Origin: UBA288 sp050178135 | GTDB lineage: Archaea > Halobacteriota > Methanomicrobia > Methanomicrobiales > Methanospirillaceae | Length of the DNA stretch: 64,000 bases | Direction: 5' to 3' | Assembly: GCA_050178135.1 (NCBI GenBank) | Contig: JBFXGJ010000002.1 | Location: forward strand, 93,277-157,276 | Part shown: piece after piece, positions 45,826 to 54,119 of the stretch | Numbering within the stretch: the stretch's first letter is position 1 | Layout of the letters: every line of letters starts with the position of its first letter | Program-made: the position numbers and the translations under genes | Notes under the pieces: model-generated | Databases searched by the model: none | What the model was told of the DNA's origin: nothing | The model's input: the letters and a program-made list of their open reading frames with translations, nothing else

Positions 45826-46710
45826 TCACGGCCGTTCTCGATGGAATACGGCCCGTGACCCCGCCGTGTGGGCCGGCGCCGCGAGGTCCTCGCCGGAGAT
45901 CGCCGCCAGGTACCGGCCCGCGTCGGTGATCCCGAGCCGCCACTCCCGGCGCGTCTCTCGCGTCTTGACGATGTAGCCGTTGAGGAGGAGCTTCTCCAGG
46001 AAGACCTTGTTGAGCCACGTCAGGAAGTACTGCTCGCCGGTCCGCCCGCCCCGTTCCTGGTTCCGGATGAAGTATGCCCTCACCGCGGGCATCTTCGGAT
46101 GGTCGTGCAGCTTCCGCATCTCCCTCGAGTTCAGCCGAACCTCGTCTGCGCCTCTCCCGGCGAGGACCCGCTCCCGTCGGCACAGCTCCACGAGCAGCTG
46201 CTGCTCGTCATCGCTCGGGAGGGCGAAGGGGAAGTTGTAGAGGCGCTCGACCCGGTCCGTCGTGCAGATGCTCAGGCCGTGCTCCAGCTCCTGGTCCTGC
46301 GTCACCGAGTACCCGTCAGCGTGCACGTAGTAGACCGTCGCGTTGTGCGCCATCCCGGCCAGGGTCGCACCGACAGACGTCAGTCGGCCGCACGCGGACA
46401 TGTTCACGAAGACAGAGTTGCCCACCTCCTGCTCGGTCTTGACCAGCTGCGCCACCGCGTTCATGACCGCCCGAATATCGAAGAGGTCCACGGAGACGAC
46501 GCGCACGTCGATGTCGTGCCCCCGGAGAAACGCCTCGACCTTCCGGTTAAAATGCCGCTGCTTCTCGAACATCGCCGGGTCGTGCCCGTCGTGCGCCTGG
46601 ATCGTCAGCAGGTGGACCCGGTCCACCTTGCGGATCCGAAAGGGGGCGATCGCCCGGTCGTACTCGTGACCGAGCGGCACAATGTCGACGGTCTGCTGCA
46701 GCTCCTCCAT
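45826..46710 (-). CDS. HFX_2341-type (DUF6293) CARF-like regulator with winged helix
   Basis: 294 residues. The N-terminal half begins VDIVPLGHEYDRAIAPF, then RVHLLTIQAHD, then NSVFVNMSACGRLTSVGATLAGMAHNATVYYV. These are the signature blocks of the haloarchaeal HFX_2341 regulator family, a Rossmann fold related to CARF domains. The C-terminal half (about 165-290) is a winged helix: FLTWLNKVFLEKLLLNGYIV and WRLGITDAGRYLAAI. CARF-like folds sense small ligands, often cyclic oligonucleotides, and the HTH binds DNA. It is divergent from the OB-fold/AGOG pair and may regulate that promoter. Confidence 0.85.
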   Translation of the reverse strand: MEELQQTVDIVPLGHEYDRAIAPFRIRKVDRVHLLTIQAHDGHDPAMFEKQRHFNRKVEAFLRGHDIDVRVVSVDLFDIRAVMNAVAQLVKTEQEVGNSVFVNMSACGRLTSVGATLAGMAHNATVYYVHADGYSVTQDQELEHGLSICTTDRVERLYNFPFALPSDDEQQLLVELCRRERVLAGRGADEVRLNSREMRKLHDHPKMPAVRAYFIRNQERGGRTGEQYFLTWLNKVFLEKLLLNGYIVKTRETRREWRLGITDAGRYLAAISGEDLAAPAHTAGSRAVFHRERP

Positions 46711-46784
46711 AAAGAATTGTTAGAGTCGTTATATCTACTAATTACTATGGTCGGGCGCGAGACTGTACTGTACGTGAACAGGAG

Positions 46785-47156
46785 ATGAGACACAACCTCC
46801 AGTCGCTCGAAGGGCGACGGGTCACGTTCGCCGCCACCTTCGGCCAGTATGGATCGTGGCGGCAGCACGGCACCGCCGGCCGGACGATCCTCCTGATGGA
46901 CGTCCGGTTGCCCGATGGGCGCATCGCCGCGCAGCACATCTGGATCAACGACCTCGCCGGTTTCGATGCACTCGGGGACCTGGTCCCCGGCGACCGGGTG
47001 CGGTTTTCCGCCACGGTAAGGTCGTACGTCAAGGGGTACCTCGGCGAGCGCATCGATGATCGCCTCCGGCGACCGCTCCGCGTCGATTACGCCCTCATCC
47101 ACCCGCGCCAGGTGGTCCGGCAGCACCGGGCGCCCTCGGCGGGGGTGTTCTGTTGA
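46785..47156 (+). CDS. OB-fold-like small protein coupled to AGOG
   Basis: 123 residues. A strand pattern of about five segments suggests an OB-fold: RVTFAATFGQYGS, TILLMDVRLPDG, AQHIWINDLAGF, GDRVRFSATVRSYVKGY and VDYALIHPR. The dimension and the GD-x-V-x-F turn resemble nucleic-acid-binding OB proteins of viruses and archaea. It ends in a TGA overlapping the TTG start of the glycosylase by four bases. A role in presenting single-stranded or damaged DNA is an inference. Confidence 0.65.
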   Translation: MRHNLQSLEGRRVTFAATFGQYGSWRQHGTAGRTILLMDVRLPDGRIAAQHIWINDLAGFDALGDLVPGDRVRFSATVRSYVKGYLGERIDDRLRRPLRVDYALIHPRQVVRQHRAPSAGVFC

Positions 47157-47986
47157 TCGACGAATTCCTGACGACCAGGACGCCGATGCAGACGCGCGAC
47201 GAGTTCGTGAAGCTCCTCACGTGGCTACCCAACGCGAGCTGGACCCGCGTGATGACGAGCGAGCCGGCGTGGCGGGAGATGGAGGAGTTCCTCCCCGCGT
47301 TCGGCTTCGGCCCGTTCGCGACGACGTTGGTCCTGGCCGGCCTGAACAGCGTCCAGCTGAAGGGCTCGGCCGATCGCGTGTACTGGCTGTCGCTCCGCGA
47401 CCGGCTCTCGACCGTTCCCGTGCCGGCCTCCCCGTCGGACCTGGCAACGGTGCTGAAGCCGTTCTACGAGCAGGAGCGCTCCGCGGGGATGAAGGCCCAC
47501 CGCCTCCGCCAGTTCCTCTCCAGCCAGCTTGCCGTCGATCTCTGGCGGAGCACACCAGGCCAGGTCGCGAAGGAGTACGGGCAGCTCTGGCAGCGGCTCG
47601 CCCGGGTGATGAACCAGCGGATGGAATTGAAGACGACCGCCTCGGCCATGAGATGCCTGGGCCTCGCCCTGGTCATGGCCGGAATGCACGACTTCGAGTC
47701 CGAACTGCTGCTGCTCCCCAACGATCTCCGCGTCCGGCGGTTGACCGAAGCGCTCGGCCAGTCGACAGCATCGGACGAGGTCGTCCGCAAGTACTGGGCG
47801 GAGATCCTGACGGATGTCCGGACAACAAACCCGCGGGTGACCATGATCCACCTGGACTCGTTCGTCTGGCAGGTCGCAGACGACGTGAGCGAGCCGGCGG
47901 TCCGTGCGTACTGCCGCTCCATGCAGATGGGGGAGATCGGCGATGCGATCGCGTCCCTGATCGGGAGGGGACGGCATGACCGGTGA
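47153..47986 (+). CDS. Archaeal 8-oxoguanine DNA glycosylase/lyase (AGOG type)
   Basis: 277 residues from a TTG overlapping the previous stop. The AGOG landmarks are recognisable: the hairpin-helix section MELKTTASAMRCLGLAL, where Lys is the catalytic base; LLLLPNDLRVRRL, where Asp activates it; and IHLDSFVWQVA near the end. The enzyme removes 8-oxoguanine from DNA and nicks the strand. The helix-hairpin-helix glycosylase length matches. It is the second gene of an operon with the OB-fold protein, and its own end overlaps the start of a degraded gene by 11 bases. Confidence 0.8.
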   Translation: MIDEFLTTRTPMQTRDEFVKLLTWLPNASWTRVMTSEPAWREMEEFLPAFGFGPFATTLVLAGLNSVQLKGSADRVYWLSLRDRLSTVPVPASPSDLATVLKPFYEQERSAGMKAHRLRQFLSSQLAVDLWRSTPGQVAKEYGQLWQRLARVMNQRMELKTTASAMRCLGLALVMAGMHDFESELLLLPNDLRVRRLTEALGQSTASDEVVRKYWAEILTDVRTTNPRVTMIHLDSFVWQVADDVSEPAVRAYCRSMQMGEIGDAIASLIGRGRHDR

Positions 47987-48357
47987 CCATGCGCTCAGGC
48001 TGTACGGGTATAACGAGGAGTGGGACCCGGTCGAGCATTCCCGGTTCAAGCGGTGTACATCGGCGGCCTTCTCCGTTTTGGTTTCAGACCTGATGAACGC
48101 AGGCTCCTCCTCGAGGTTCGCGCTGCCGTTCTCGATCGGGCGCCTGCATTCCGCTGGGAGACGCGGGCGAACACTTATCATCCGGGATGGCCGATCACTT
48201 CGCCGAGAGGGCACGGATGGGAATGATCGAATCGCTGCGGCGCTGATTGCTGACGAGACCTCCAGAGCGCCCCCCATCGGAACACCGCCGACCTTCGCGA
48301 AGCCAGGAGGACGAGGACGAGGAGATCGCCGAGCTGCTCGCGATCGAGATCATCTGA
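47976..48357 (+). pseudogene. Degraded gene downstream of AGOG
   Basis: It starts MTGDHALRLYGYNEEWDPVEHSRF in frame with an 11-base overlap of the AGOG end. The coding signal then moves to another frame (VYIGGLLRFGFRPDERRLLLEV, then RAAVLDRAPAFRWETRANT), then a third (ADHFAERARMGMIESLRR), and a last acidic piece ending EDEDEEIAELLAIEII. At least three frameshifts are needed to join these. The original was a small charged protein of about 120 residues of unknown function, third in the AGOG operon. Confidence 0.6.
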
Positions 48358-48433
48358 TCCACCGTATTCTCAAACCTGATACCATATTCTTTCCTGTTTA
48401 TTCTGAACTCTAATGATATTGTTTTACGATTGA

Positions 48434-49066
48434 ATGGATATCAATTGGCAACCTTTTTCCCTCAAAAAGATGATCGTTGATCGCATGGCAGAGATACGCA
48501 GGTGCCTCCGGTGTGGTCATGAATGGTCACAGCGTACGGGCACCCCGCCCCGGACGTGCCCGAAGTGCCGGAGCCCGTATTGGAACCGTCAGCGGAGAGA
48601 AGAGGAGATGTCACCTGTTGTGGAAGTGAAGCGGGTGCTCGACGAGCGCCGGCAGATGGAGGAGCATCTTCGAATGAAGCGGGACGAGATGGAGTACCGA
48701 CTCATGACCGTCAGGAAAAAGATGAGGGATCTCCACGCAATGATCGCGACCACGGCTGAGAAGGCCAGGACGCTCCAGGCGAACGGGGAGAGCTCGGACG
48801 AGGCAGTCCGAACCCTTCAGGAATATGAAGCCAGCCTGCAATCCATGACGATGGAGCAGGCCAGACTCGAGGCTGAGACTGAACATCTGCACGCGGCCCT
48901 CAAGACCCTCGGCTCGTCGTGCACATCCCCGTCCGTGACGGGCATCAACCGCGACACCCTTCTCGAGGCTCTCGATGACGATGCCAAGAACGAACTCTAC
49001 GCCGAGGGCGCGCGGCGGTACGCTCGCCGATTCGCTGACCGGGTCCGCGACGGCGAGTTCGATTGA
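48434..49066 (+). CDS. Zinc-ribbon coiled-coil protein
   Basis: 210 residues. Residues about 24-50 hold a zinc ribbon: CLRCGHEWSQRTGTPPRTCPKC. Residues about 60-160 are a long coiled coil of Glu/Lys/Arg/Leu heptads (EVKRVLDERRQMEEHL, MSMTMEQARLEAETEHL-like). The end is a short helix. Zinc ribbon plus coiled coil occurs in DNA-binding or virus-related scaffolding proteins. The start may be the ATG at 48434 or at 48485, which directly precedes the ribbon. Preceded by an AT-rich patch (48370-48430) unlike its neighbours. Confidence 0.7.
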   Translation: MDINWQPFSLKKMIVDRMAEIRRCLRCGHEWSQRTGTPPRTCPKCRSPYWNRQRREEEMSPVVEVKRVLDERRQMEEHLRMKRDEMEYRLMTVRKKMRDLHAMIATTAEKARTLQANGESSDEAVRTLQEYEASLQSMTMEQARLEAETEHLHAALKTLGSSCTSPSVTGINRDTLLEALDDDAKNELYAEGARRYARRFADRVRDGEFD

Positions 49067-49205
49067 TTGTCGGGTCGACGATCGGATCTCCGGAACCGTC
49101 ACGTTGATAGCGGTCGCGATCGGCTGATGCCGACCGTGATCAAGGATCCCTACTCTACTGGTGTGTGTGTGTTCAGAATGAGGAGGCACGACCGATCATT
49201 CTTTT

Positions 49206-49679
49206 TCATCCAATCGCCGAAAACGGCGGGCACCGCTCGACCGTCACCCCCCCGAGATCCACCATTCTTCGCGACGGTGGGTATACCTCAATCATTTCCT
49301 CAGGGCGGGCCGTCACGATCGCGCACCGGTTGCCGGCCATCGCGTACCCCAGCGCCCGGTATCGCTTGAGATCCTCCACGTGCCTTGACGCGTCCACCAA
49401 CTCCTGCCGCTCGGTGATCCAGGGCAGCACCGGCCAGCCCGTACCGGTATAGTTGACGATCACGATCCCGACTGCCGCGTCATTGCCGACCATCTGCAGC
49501 GCCCTCCCCGTCGCGCCGTCCGAGACCAAGTTCTCGACCCACACCCACGCGCCACCGCACTCCACCCCCAGCCCGTACGCCGAGCCCGTGTCGGAACAAT
49601 CTATGGGTGTCAGCCCGCCGGCCTCCTGGTTCTTGCAGATGTACCCAGCCTTCCAGCACCGCTCTGCGTGATAGTCCAC
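49206..49679 (-). CDS. Uncharacterised protein carrying repeated module copy A
   Basis: 157 residues from a GTG at 49679; the frame is open without a stop back to 49784, right after the PolB TAG and in the same phase. The upstream 35 codons also look coding (GTVPAELYQSGFYAESARL). The N-terminal part is cysteine- and glycine-rich (AERCWKAGYICKNQ, DCSDTGSAYGLGVECGGAWVWVEN). The C-terminal about 65 residues (HVEDLKRYRALGYAMAGNRC, then AIVTARPEEMIEV and GGVTVERCPP) recur in degraded form at 53.3 and 54.8 kb. No known domain is recognised. Confidence 0.5.
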   Translation of the reverse strand: MDYHAERCWKAGYICKNQEAGGLTPIDCSDTGSAYGLGVECGGAWVWVENLVSDGATGRALQMVGNDAAVGIVIVNYTGTGWPVLPWITERQELVDASRHVEDLKRYRALGYAMAGNRCAIVTARPEEMIEVYPPSRRMVDLGGVTVERCPPFSAIG

Positions 49680-49784
49680 GAGCCGGGCGGACTCCGCGTA
49701 GAACCCCGACTGGTAGAGCTCCGCCGGTACCGTCCCCGAACGCTGCCCGCAAGCGACCGCCCGGGCCCGGTGGTCCTCCCCGGA

Positions 49785-51761
49785 CTACGCCGGCGGTACA
49801 TACTCCCTCCGGGCAGCCGGCCGCCTGAGTCCCACGGCCACCTCGTTCCACGCCTTCGCCAGCACGCGGCGGTAGTACGCCCGGTCCGCGTGCTCCGCCT
49901 CCCAGACGCAGTCCGCCAGGCCGGCCCGGGCGTCCCGGACCACGTACCGGATCGTCATCCCCGGCGCTACCGGCACCCCGGTCCGCCGGTACGACGCCAC
50001 CGCCCCCTGCTCCGGGCACCTCCGCGTGTAGTTCACGGTTGAGATCCGCCGGCGCACCACCAGGTCCTCGACCGGTGCCGACGCGAGACCATCGGCGTAC
50101 CGCCGGTAGACCTCCTCGACCTCGGGCGCGATCGCACACAGATCCGCGACCGACCGCGCCGTGCCCATCAGCGCCAGCGCCGCCTCCTGGAACCGCTGCA
50201 CGTAGGCCGGGCAGTCGCCCCGCCGGGCCATGATCCCCCGGACCTTCACCTCGCCGTCCTCGAGCCGGCCGTAGTACCACGTGTACGCCCCCGTCCCGTC
50301 CTTCTGCGCAAGGAAGACCACCCAGTCGAAGGTCTCCACCTCCATCAGGTACCCGCTCTCCGCCTCGATCGCCGCCTTCAGCCGGTCCACCGGCTCGCCC
50401 TGGACGAAGAGGCAGTCCGTGATCCCGTGCAGCACGCGGAAGCCCATCGACTCCGCCAGCTCCTTCGACGCGATCAGCACCTCGCGCGAGTGGCGCGTGA
50501 TCGCCTCGTGGACATCCACCCGCCCGAACTTCGCGTTCTTGTACCCCGTATACCCGAAGCAGGTGACGAGCATCCACTTCAGCACCGAGTCCATCCCGGC
50601 GACCACCGGGTCCGCCCTCTTCCCCGCCTTCGTCCCGATCCGCATCTCGAGCAGAGGGCGCAGACATTCCGCGAGGAACCCCGGCCGCTCGGGGTGCCCG
50701 ACCGTCTCGGGCGAGAGGTTGTGCTTCACGATGATCGACGGGTAGAGCGACGTGAAGTCGACCTGGTGGACCCGTTCAAACACACCGGGTTCAGGCTGGA
50801 ACATCATCCCGCCGCGGTCTGCCGCCTTGAGCGCCATAACCGACTTCACCCGCTCGGCGTCGGCCTTCTGGCACGGCACGGCGATCCCCAGGGAGAGCGC
50901 CGCGTAGACCTCGAACGACGAGATGAGCGTCCCGGGCGTGACTCTCGCCGTCCGGTTCGGTGAGAGACCGGTGATCCGGGCCGCGACGAGCACGCCGGGA
51001 AGGCCGCCCTCGCGATAGGTGAACGACTGCTCGGTGTCGATCAGCAGTCGGCCGGCCGGGATCATCGCCTTCGGCCTGTGGTACATCCGCCCGTACGAGA
51101 AGTACGACCGCGAGCCGAGCGCGACGTACCGCCCGGTCCGCGAGAAGGTCGTCTCGATCCCGTAGGCTTCCGCCGCGGCGACGAGCCGTTCGGTCCAGGT
51201 GTCCGCGTTCGGGAAGAGGATCACGTCGGGGTCGACCGCCTCGACCAGGCCGAAAAGGTCTCCGAGCACGGTCGGCTCGTCGCCCTCGATCCGGCGGGAA
51301 CGACCGCCGTCGGTCACGGTGCAGCCGCCGACCCGGTCGGACCGGGCGGGGTCGCCGTCGAGCGTGAGGTCCATCACCGCGAGGTCCTGCGCGAGGGTCA
51401 TCGAGAACCGCTCTTCACCCGGCCCGGTGCAGGGCAGGAGGTGGTGCTCGGCGAGATAGCGCTGGTCCCGGCGGACGTTGGCGTTGTAGCACTGCGCGCC
51501 GTAGTGCGTCTGCCGAACGACCGCGTCGGCCACGTCCGTGCCGGCGCTGACCCGCCAGCCCGGTTGTTCGCAGTGGATCGTTCTGATCGTCACCGGCTCC
51601 GCGCCGAACTCGGCGTCGAGCGCCTCGACGAGCTCCCAGTGGCGGACGGGGTCGTCGACGGTGAGGAGGAACGACGGCGAGCAGGGCACCCGTTCGACCG
51701 CCCCGCCCGGACCCCAGAGGGCGACCCGGTCGCGCTCGACCGTGGTGTCGAGGATCCACAT
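49785..51761 (-). CDS. Family B DNA polymerase, PolB2-like with altered catalytic motifs
   Basis: 658 residues from the ATG at 51761 behind GGGAG. The palm motif A is intact in form: VDFTSLYPSIIVKHN. Motif B is KWMLVTCFGYTGYKNAKFGR. Motif C reads HGITDCLFV, where family B has YGDTDS, so the first aspartate is Ile. The exonuclease region is also degenerate (MDLTLDGDP; PDVILFPNADTW). This is the pattern of archaeal PolB2, long thought inactive but reported to act in lesion bypass in Sulfolobus. It ends at TAG, after which the same frame stays open into the copy-A protein. Confidence 0.88.
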   Translation of the reverse strand: MWILDTTVERDRVALWGPGGAVERVPCSPSFLLTVDDPVRHWELVEALDAEFGAEPVTIRTIHCEQPGWRVSAGTDVADAVVRQTHYGAQCYNANVRRDQRYLAEHHLLPCTGPGEERFSMTLAQDLAVMDLTLDGDPARSDRVGGCTVTDGGRSRRIEGDEPTVLGDLFGLVEAVDPDVILFPNADTWTERLVAAAEAYGIETTFSRTGRYVALGSRSYFSYGRMYHRPKAMIPAGRLLIDTEQSFTYREGGLPGVLVAARITGLSPNRTARVTPGTLISSFEVYAALSLGIAVPCQKADAERVKSVMALKAADRGGMMFQPEPGVFERVHQVDFTSLYPSIIVKHNLSPETVGHPERPGFLAECLRPLLEMRIGTKAGKRADPVVAGMDSVLKWMLVTCFGYTGYKNAKFGRVDVHEAITRHSREVLIASKELAESMGFRVLHGITDCLFVQGEPVDRLKAAIEAESGYLMEVETFDWVVFLAQKDGTGAYTWYYGRLEDGEVKVRGIMARRGDCPAYVQRFQEAALALMGTARSVADLCAIAPEVEEVYRRYADGLASAPVEDLVVRRRISTVNYTRRCPEQGAVASYRRTGVPVAPGMTIRYVVRDARAGLADCVWEAEHADRAYYRRVLAKAWNEVAVGLRRPAARREYVPPA

Positions 51762-51763
51762 GG

Positions 51764-51865
51764 TCAGCTCCCGCCGGCCCTGCCCGTCCTGGGACCTTTC
51801 CTCCACCGGTACTCTCCGACGTCGTGGCGAACCGTGAGCCCGGCCGGCTCCGTCCCGCTCACCAT
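51764..51865 (-). CDS. 33-residue upstream reading frame of polB
   Basis: An ATG at 51865 follows a strong GGAGGTG at about five bases. The 33-residue product (LTVRHDVGEYRWRKGPRTGR is its core) is strongly basic. Its TGA ends two bases before the polB ATG, and the polB Shine-Dalgarno lies inside its last codons, so translation of polB is probably coupled to it. It may be a leader peptide or a tiny DNA-binding partner. Confidence 0.45.
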   Translation of the reverse strand: MVSGTEPAGLTVRHDVGEYRWRKGPRTGRAGGS

Positions 51866-52093
51866 CCCCGCACCTCCTGGTCTCCCACTGTTCTGGTTCG
51901 CCCCCCCCGTCCACCAGGCTGGTGCCGGGGACGGGTGGAGAGTCTGCGTCCGTTGCTGACGTTCATGGTGAGAACCTCCGGGCCGTCGCCGAAGCCGCGG
52001 CGGCGAGAGAGATGAATCTCGTGGAGGTGTGCTATCAACGGTGCGACTCGCGGTGTGCAAGTGCTCGACGACAGGGATGGAAAGGAATCGAGG
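51866..52093. other. Spacer between polB leader and a dockerin remnant, no firm gene
   Basis: A plus-strand frame (51922-52107) and several minus frames are open, but none has a domain or good start. Nothing else seen. Confidence 0.3.
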
Positions 52094-52165
52094 TCAGAGA
52101 TGGTTGAACCGCCAGACGCTGTCGGCGATGTCGATGCGGCCGTTCTTAATTAATCGAACACGGCG
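52094..52165 (-). pseudogene. Dockerin-like C-terminal remnant (copy 1)
   Basis: On the minus strand the end NGRIDIADSVWRFNHL-stop matches the last unit of the dockerin-like tail at 20.0 kb. Just upstream, a frameshift and TAA (GTGTTCGATTAATTAAG) break the preceding strand, which should read LAVFD then NKNGR. Only this fragment survives. Confidence 0.65.
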
Positions 52166-52618
52166 AGCGGTCACCATCGGCAGTGATTGAGAGGCAACCA
52201 CCGGCAGACGGAGGAGGGGAGACGGGGCGCCGAGGAGTCGCCCAAGCGCGGCGCGGAGCACGGCGCGACGGGCAGAGCCAGGACCGACCATACACCGCGA
52301 ACACACAGGCGCGAGGTCGCGAACGAGCGGCCCCGGTCGGACGCGAGGAGTGACGCGGCGCCGTGATACAGCAACGAGGCGCGGGACCGGGGGCGGGTGG
52401 TGGGGCGTCCAGCAAAGGGTGGCAGGCGCCTCGAGGCGATCGCGTGACGGTAGCGGCGCGTCTCCATTGCAGACGGAGCGGCGGTCCGGCGATCTCCCCC
52501 CACGCTCGCCGGTGATCTGCGATCGGGCGGACCGCGCGCCGGGGACCGTTGATGACTGTCATCTCCGTGGAACGCTCCGACCGAAACCGCTAACGTATAC
52601 GGTCATATACAATGGTGC
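52166..52618. other. Spacer of about 450 bp, no firm gene
   Basis: Several antisense frames of 100-140 Arg/Pro-rich residues are open, consistent with chance in GC-rich DNA. A tATACGGTCATATAC-like AT patch just before 52619 may hold the promoter of the antitoxin gene. Confidence 0.35.
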
Positions 52619-52852
52619 ATGGCCGCGTGCGTCAACGTGCGGATCGACTCCGTCACCAAGTCCCTGCTTGACGACCTGAAGGTCCATCCCCGCGAGACCT
52701 ACGCCGACGTGATCGGCCGCCTCGCACGACAGGCGATCGACGATGAGCCGATCACGGAGGACGAGGCAACCGATATCTCCGAGGCCGTCGAGGACATCAA
52801 AGCCGGGCGGGTTCTCTCCACGGCGCAGCTCAGGCGTGAACTCGGGCTCTGA
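52619..52852 (+). CDS. Antitoxin of an RHH/RelE pair (first pair)
   Basis: 77 residues. Start VNVRIDSVTKSLLDDLKVHPRE then TYADVIGRLARQAIDDEP is the ribbon-helix-helix pattern of archaeal DUF7557-type antitoxins; the acidic C-terminus (EDIKAGRVLSTAQL) would cover the toxin. The ATG follows a TATA-like TATATAC at about 52605 and is nearly leaderless. The TGA and the ATG of the toxin gene overlap (TGATG). It is a paralogue of the antitoxin at 53868. Confidence 0.8.
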   Translation: MAACVNVRIDSVTKSLLDDLKVHPRETYADVIGRLARQAIDDEPITEDEATDISEAVEDIKAGRVLSTAQLRRELGL

Positions 52853-53070
52853 TGCCGCCCGCCTACACCGTCGCCTGGACCAGGACGGCGGCTCGCATGC
52901 TCGAGCACCTCCTGCGAGAGGTCCAGAGCCGGATCGTCGACTTGGTCGAGAGCATCGCCGACGATCCCTTCGCACACGTCCGGAAGGTCGAGGGCACCCC
53001 GTACCACCGTCTCCGGGTCGGCCCGTACCGGGTCGTGATGCAGATCACCGCCGCGCACCTGACCATCTAA
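52852..53070 (+). CDS. RelE/ParE-type toxin, truncated by TAA
   Basis: 72 residues. The fold-defining pattern is present: YTVAWTRTAARML, then VRKVEGTPYHRLRVGPYRVVM. A TAA at 53068-53070 cuts the last strand, and the frame then continues VIRVAPWEMAY to a TAG at 53113-53115, just what intact RelE proteins have there (V.RVG.R..VY). One base change therefore removed the C-terminal about 14 residues, including the position of a catalytic arginine/tyrosine in many relatives. The toxin is probably inactive, which is a common fate in decayed modules. Confidence 0.7.
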   Translation: MPPAYTVAWTRTAARMLEHLLREVQSRIVDLVESIADDPFAHVRKVEGTPYHRLRVGPYRVVMQITAAHLTI

Positions 53071-53284
53071 GTCATCCGGGTCGCGCCGTGGGAGATGGCG
53101 TACTGGAACCCGTAGCCGCCGGCTTGAAAAAAGAGTCAGTTCTCGTCCGGCCACAGGATCGTGAGCACCGGCTCGGCCTCGTCGCCTGGCCCCTTACTGG
53201 CCGCGAGTGAGATCAGCCACGATACCCTTCCGATCAGTGCGCTGATCTGGAGCCGGCACACCGAGTCCGAGCGCGGCCCGGTCA

Positions 53285-53541
53285 CTATCGCGGAGCCCTC
53301 GCCGGCGCCGGGGGGCACCGCCCGACCGTCAGCCCGTCGAGGTCCACCTTCCCTCGCGACGGTGGATGCACCTCCGCCAGGTCCTCTGGGTGGTCCATCA
53401 CGACGGCAATTCAGTTACCCCGCATCGCGTAGCCCTGGGCCTGGTACCGCTTGAGATCTTCTAGATGCCTCAGTGCGTCCATGTGTTCCAGCCGCTCCTT
53501 TATGCCGAGTGGTATCGGCCTGCCTGTGTCGGCATAAAGGG
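53285..53541 (-). pseudogene. Repeated module copy B, decayed
   Basis: The minus-strand translation GRPIPLGIKERLEHM, then DALRHLEDLKRYQAQGYAM and RGN-stop-IAVVMDHPEDLAEV, ending LTVGRCPP, matches copy A over about 80 residues. A TGA replaces the Arg codon of the conserved GNRC. The DNA also aligns by eye with copies A and C through the section that encodes PPSR, VDL and ERCPP. It begins directly after the stop of dockerin remnant 2. Confidence 0.65.
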
Positions 53542-53740
53542 TCAGAGGTGGTTGAACAGCCAGGTGACGTCGGTGAAATCGTTGCGGGCGTCCTTGTTGT
53601 TTTCGAACACGGCGAGCGGCTCGTAATCGGCGATCCAGGTCATCTGGTTGCAGAAGAGCGTGATATCGGAGACGTTTTTCCGATCGATGCCATTGACACC
53701 CTCGAACATGCCATCGTCGTCCGTGCCGCTCGGGAGACTC
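53542..53740 (-). pseudogene. Dockerin-like C-terminal remnant (copy 2)
   Basis: Minus-strand translation: GTDDDGMFEGVNGIDRKN, then VSDITLFCNQMTWIADYEPL, then AVFENNKDARNDFTDVTWLFNHL-stop. It is colinear with the 20.0 kb tail (DLDDDGRYEDVNGN.RKDFADVVLFFNQMTWIA...). Only the last about 65 codons remain and the upstream protein is gone. Several calcium-loop residues have changed. Confidence 0.7.
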
Positions 53741-53867
53741 GACCCCCCTTAGCACCGTGATGTAGGGATGGTTTGTAGAGTTGGTCCTGTGCCGCGTCGA
53801 TTTCGATAGTCATGAGCCATCGATGAAGATAGGGTAGATTTTTAGTATTCCATGCGTATACTATGGT

Positions 53868-54119
53868 ATGCCTTCCTGCACGACTGTCAAGATAGACCCC
53901 GCGGTCCGTGACCGGCTGAAGGTCCTGCGACGCTATCCCCGCGAATCGTTCAGCGATGTGATCGCACGCCTCACTCGCATGGCGATTGATGATGAACCTC
54001 TCAGCGCTGAAACGATCCGCAAACTCGAAGAAGGGCTGGAGGACATCAAGGCAGGTCGCACACAATCCCTCGAAGATGTGATGGCCGAACTGGACGCAGA
54101 CGATGAGCAGACGCTATAA
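53868..54119 (+). CDS. Antitoxin of the second RHH/RelE pair
   Basis: 83 residues. TVKIDPAVRDRLKVLRRYPRE then SFSDVIARLTRMAIDDEPLS is the same RHH antitoxin type as at 52619, with the same EDIKAGR motif in the tail. A TATACTATGG promoter-like patch immediately precedes the ATG, suggesting a leaderless message. The stop overlaps the toxin start by 17 bases. The pair appears intact. Confidence 0.85.
   Translation: MPSCTTVKIDPAVRDRLKVLRRYPRESFSDVIARLTRMAIDDEPLSAETIRKLEEGLEDIKAGRTQSLEDVMAELDADDEQTL

Noticed and set aside
49785..49787. TAG at the end of polB as a pyrrolysine codon
   Set aside because: Methanomicrobiales are not known as pyrrolysine users and no pyl gene is in the window. I keep only the in-frame fact as a finding.
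52146..52562. Minus-strand 138-residue frame between polB and the first antitoxin
   Set aside because: Arg/Pro/Ala-rich with no domain, overlapping frames on both strands are equally long, and the area contains a dockerin scar instead.
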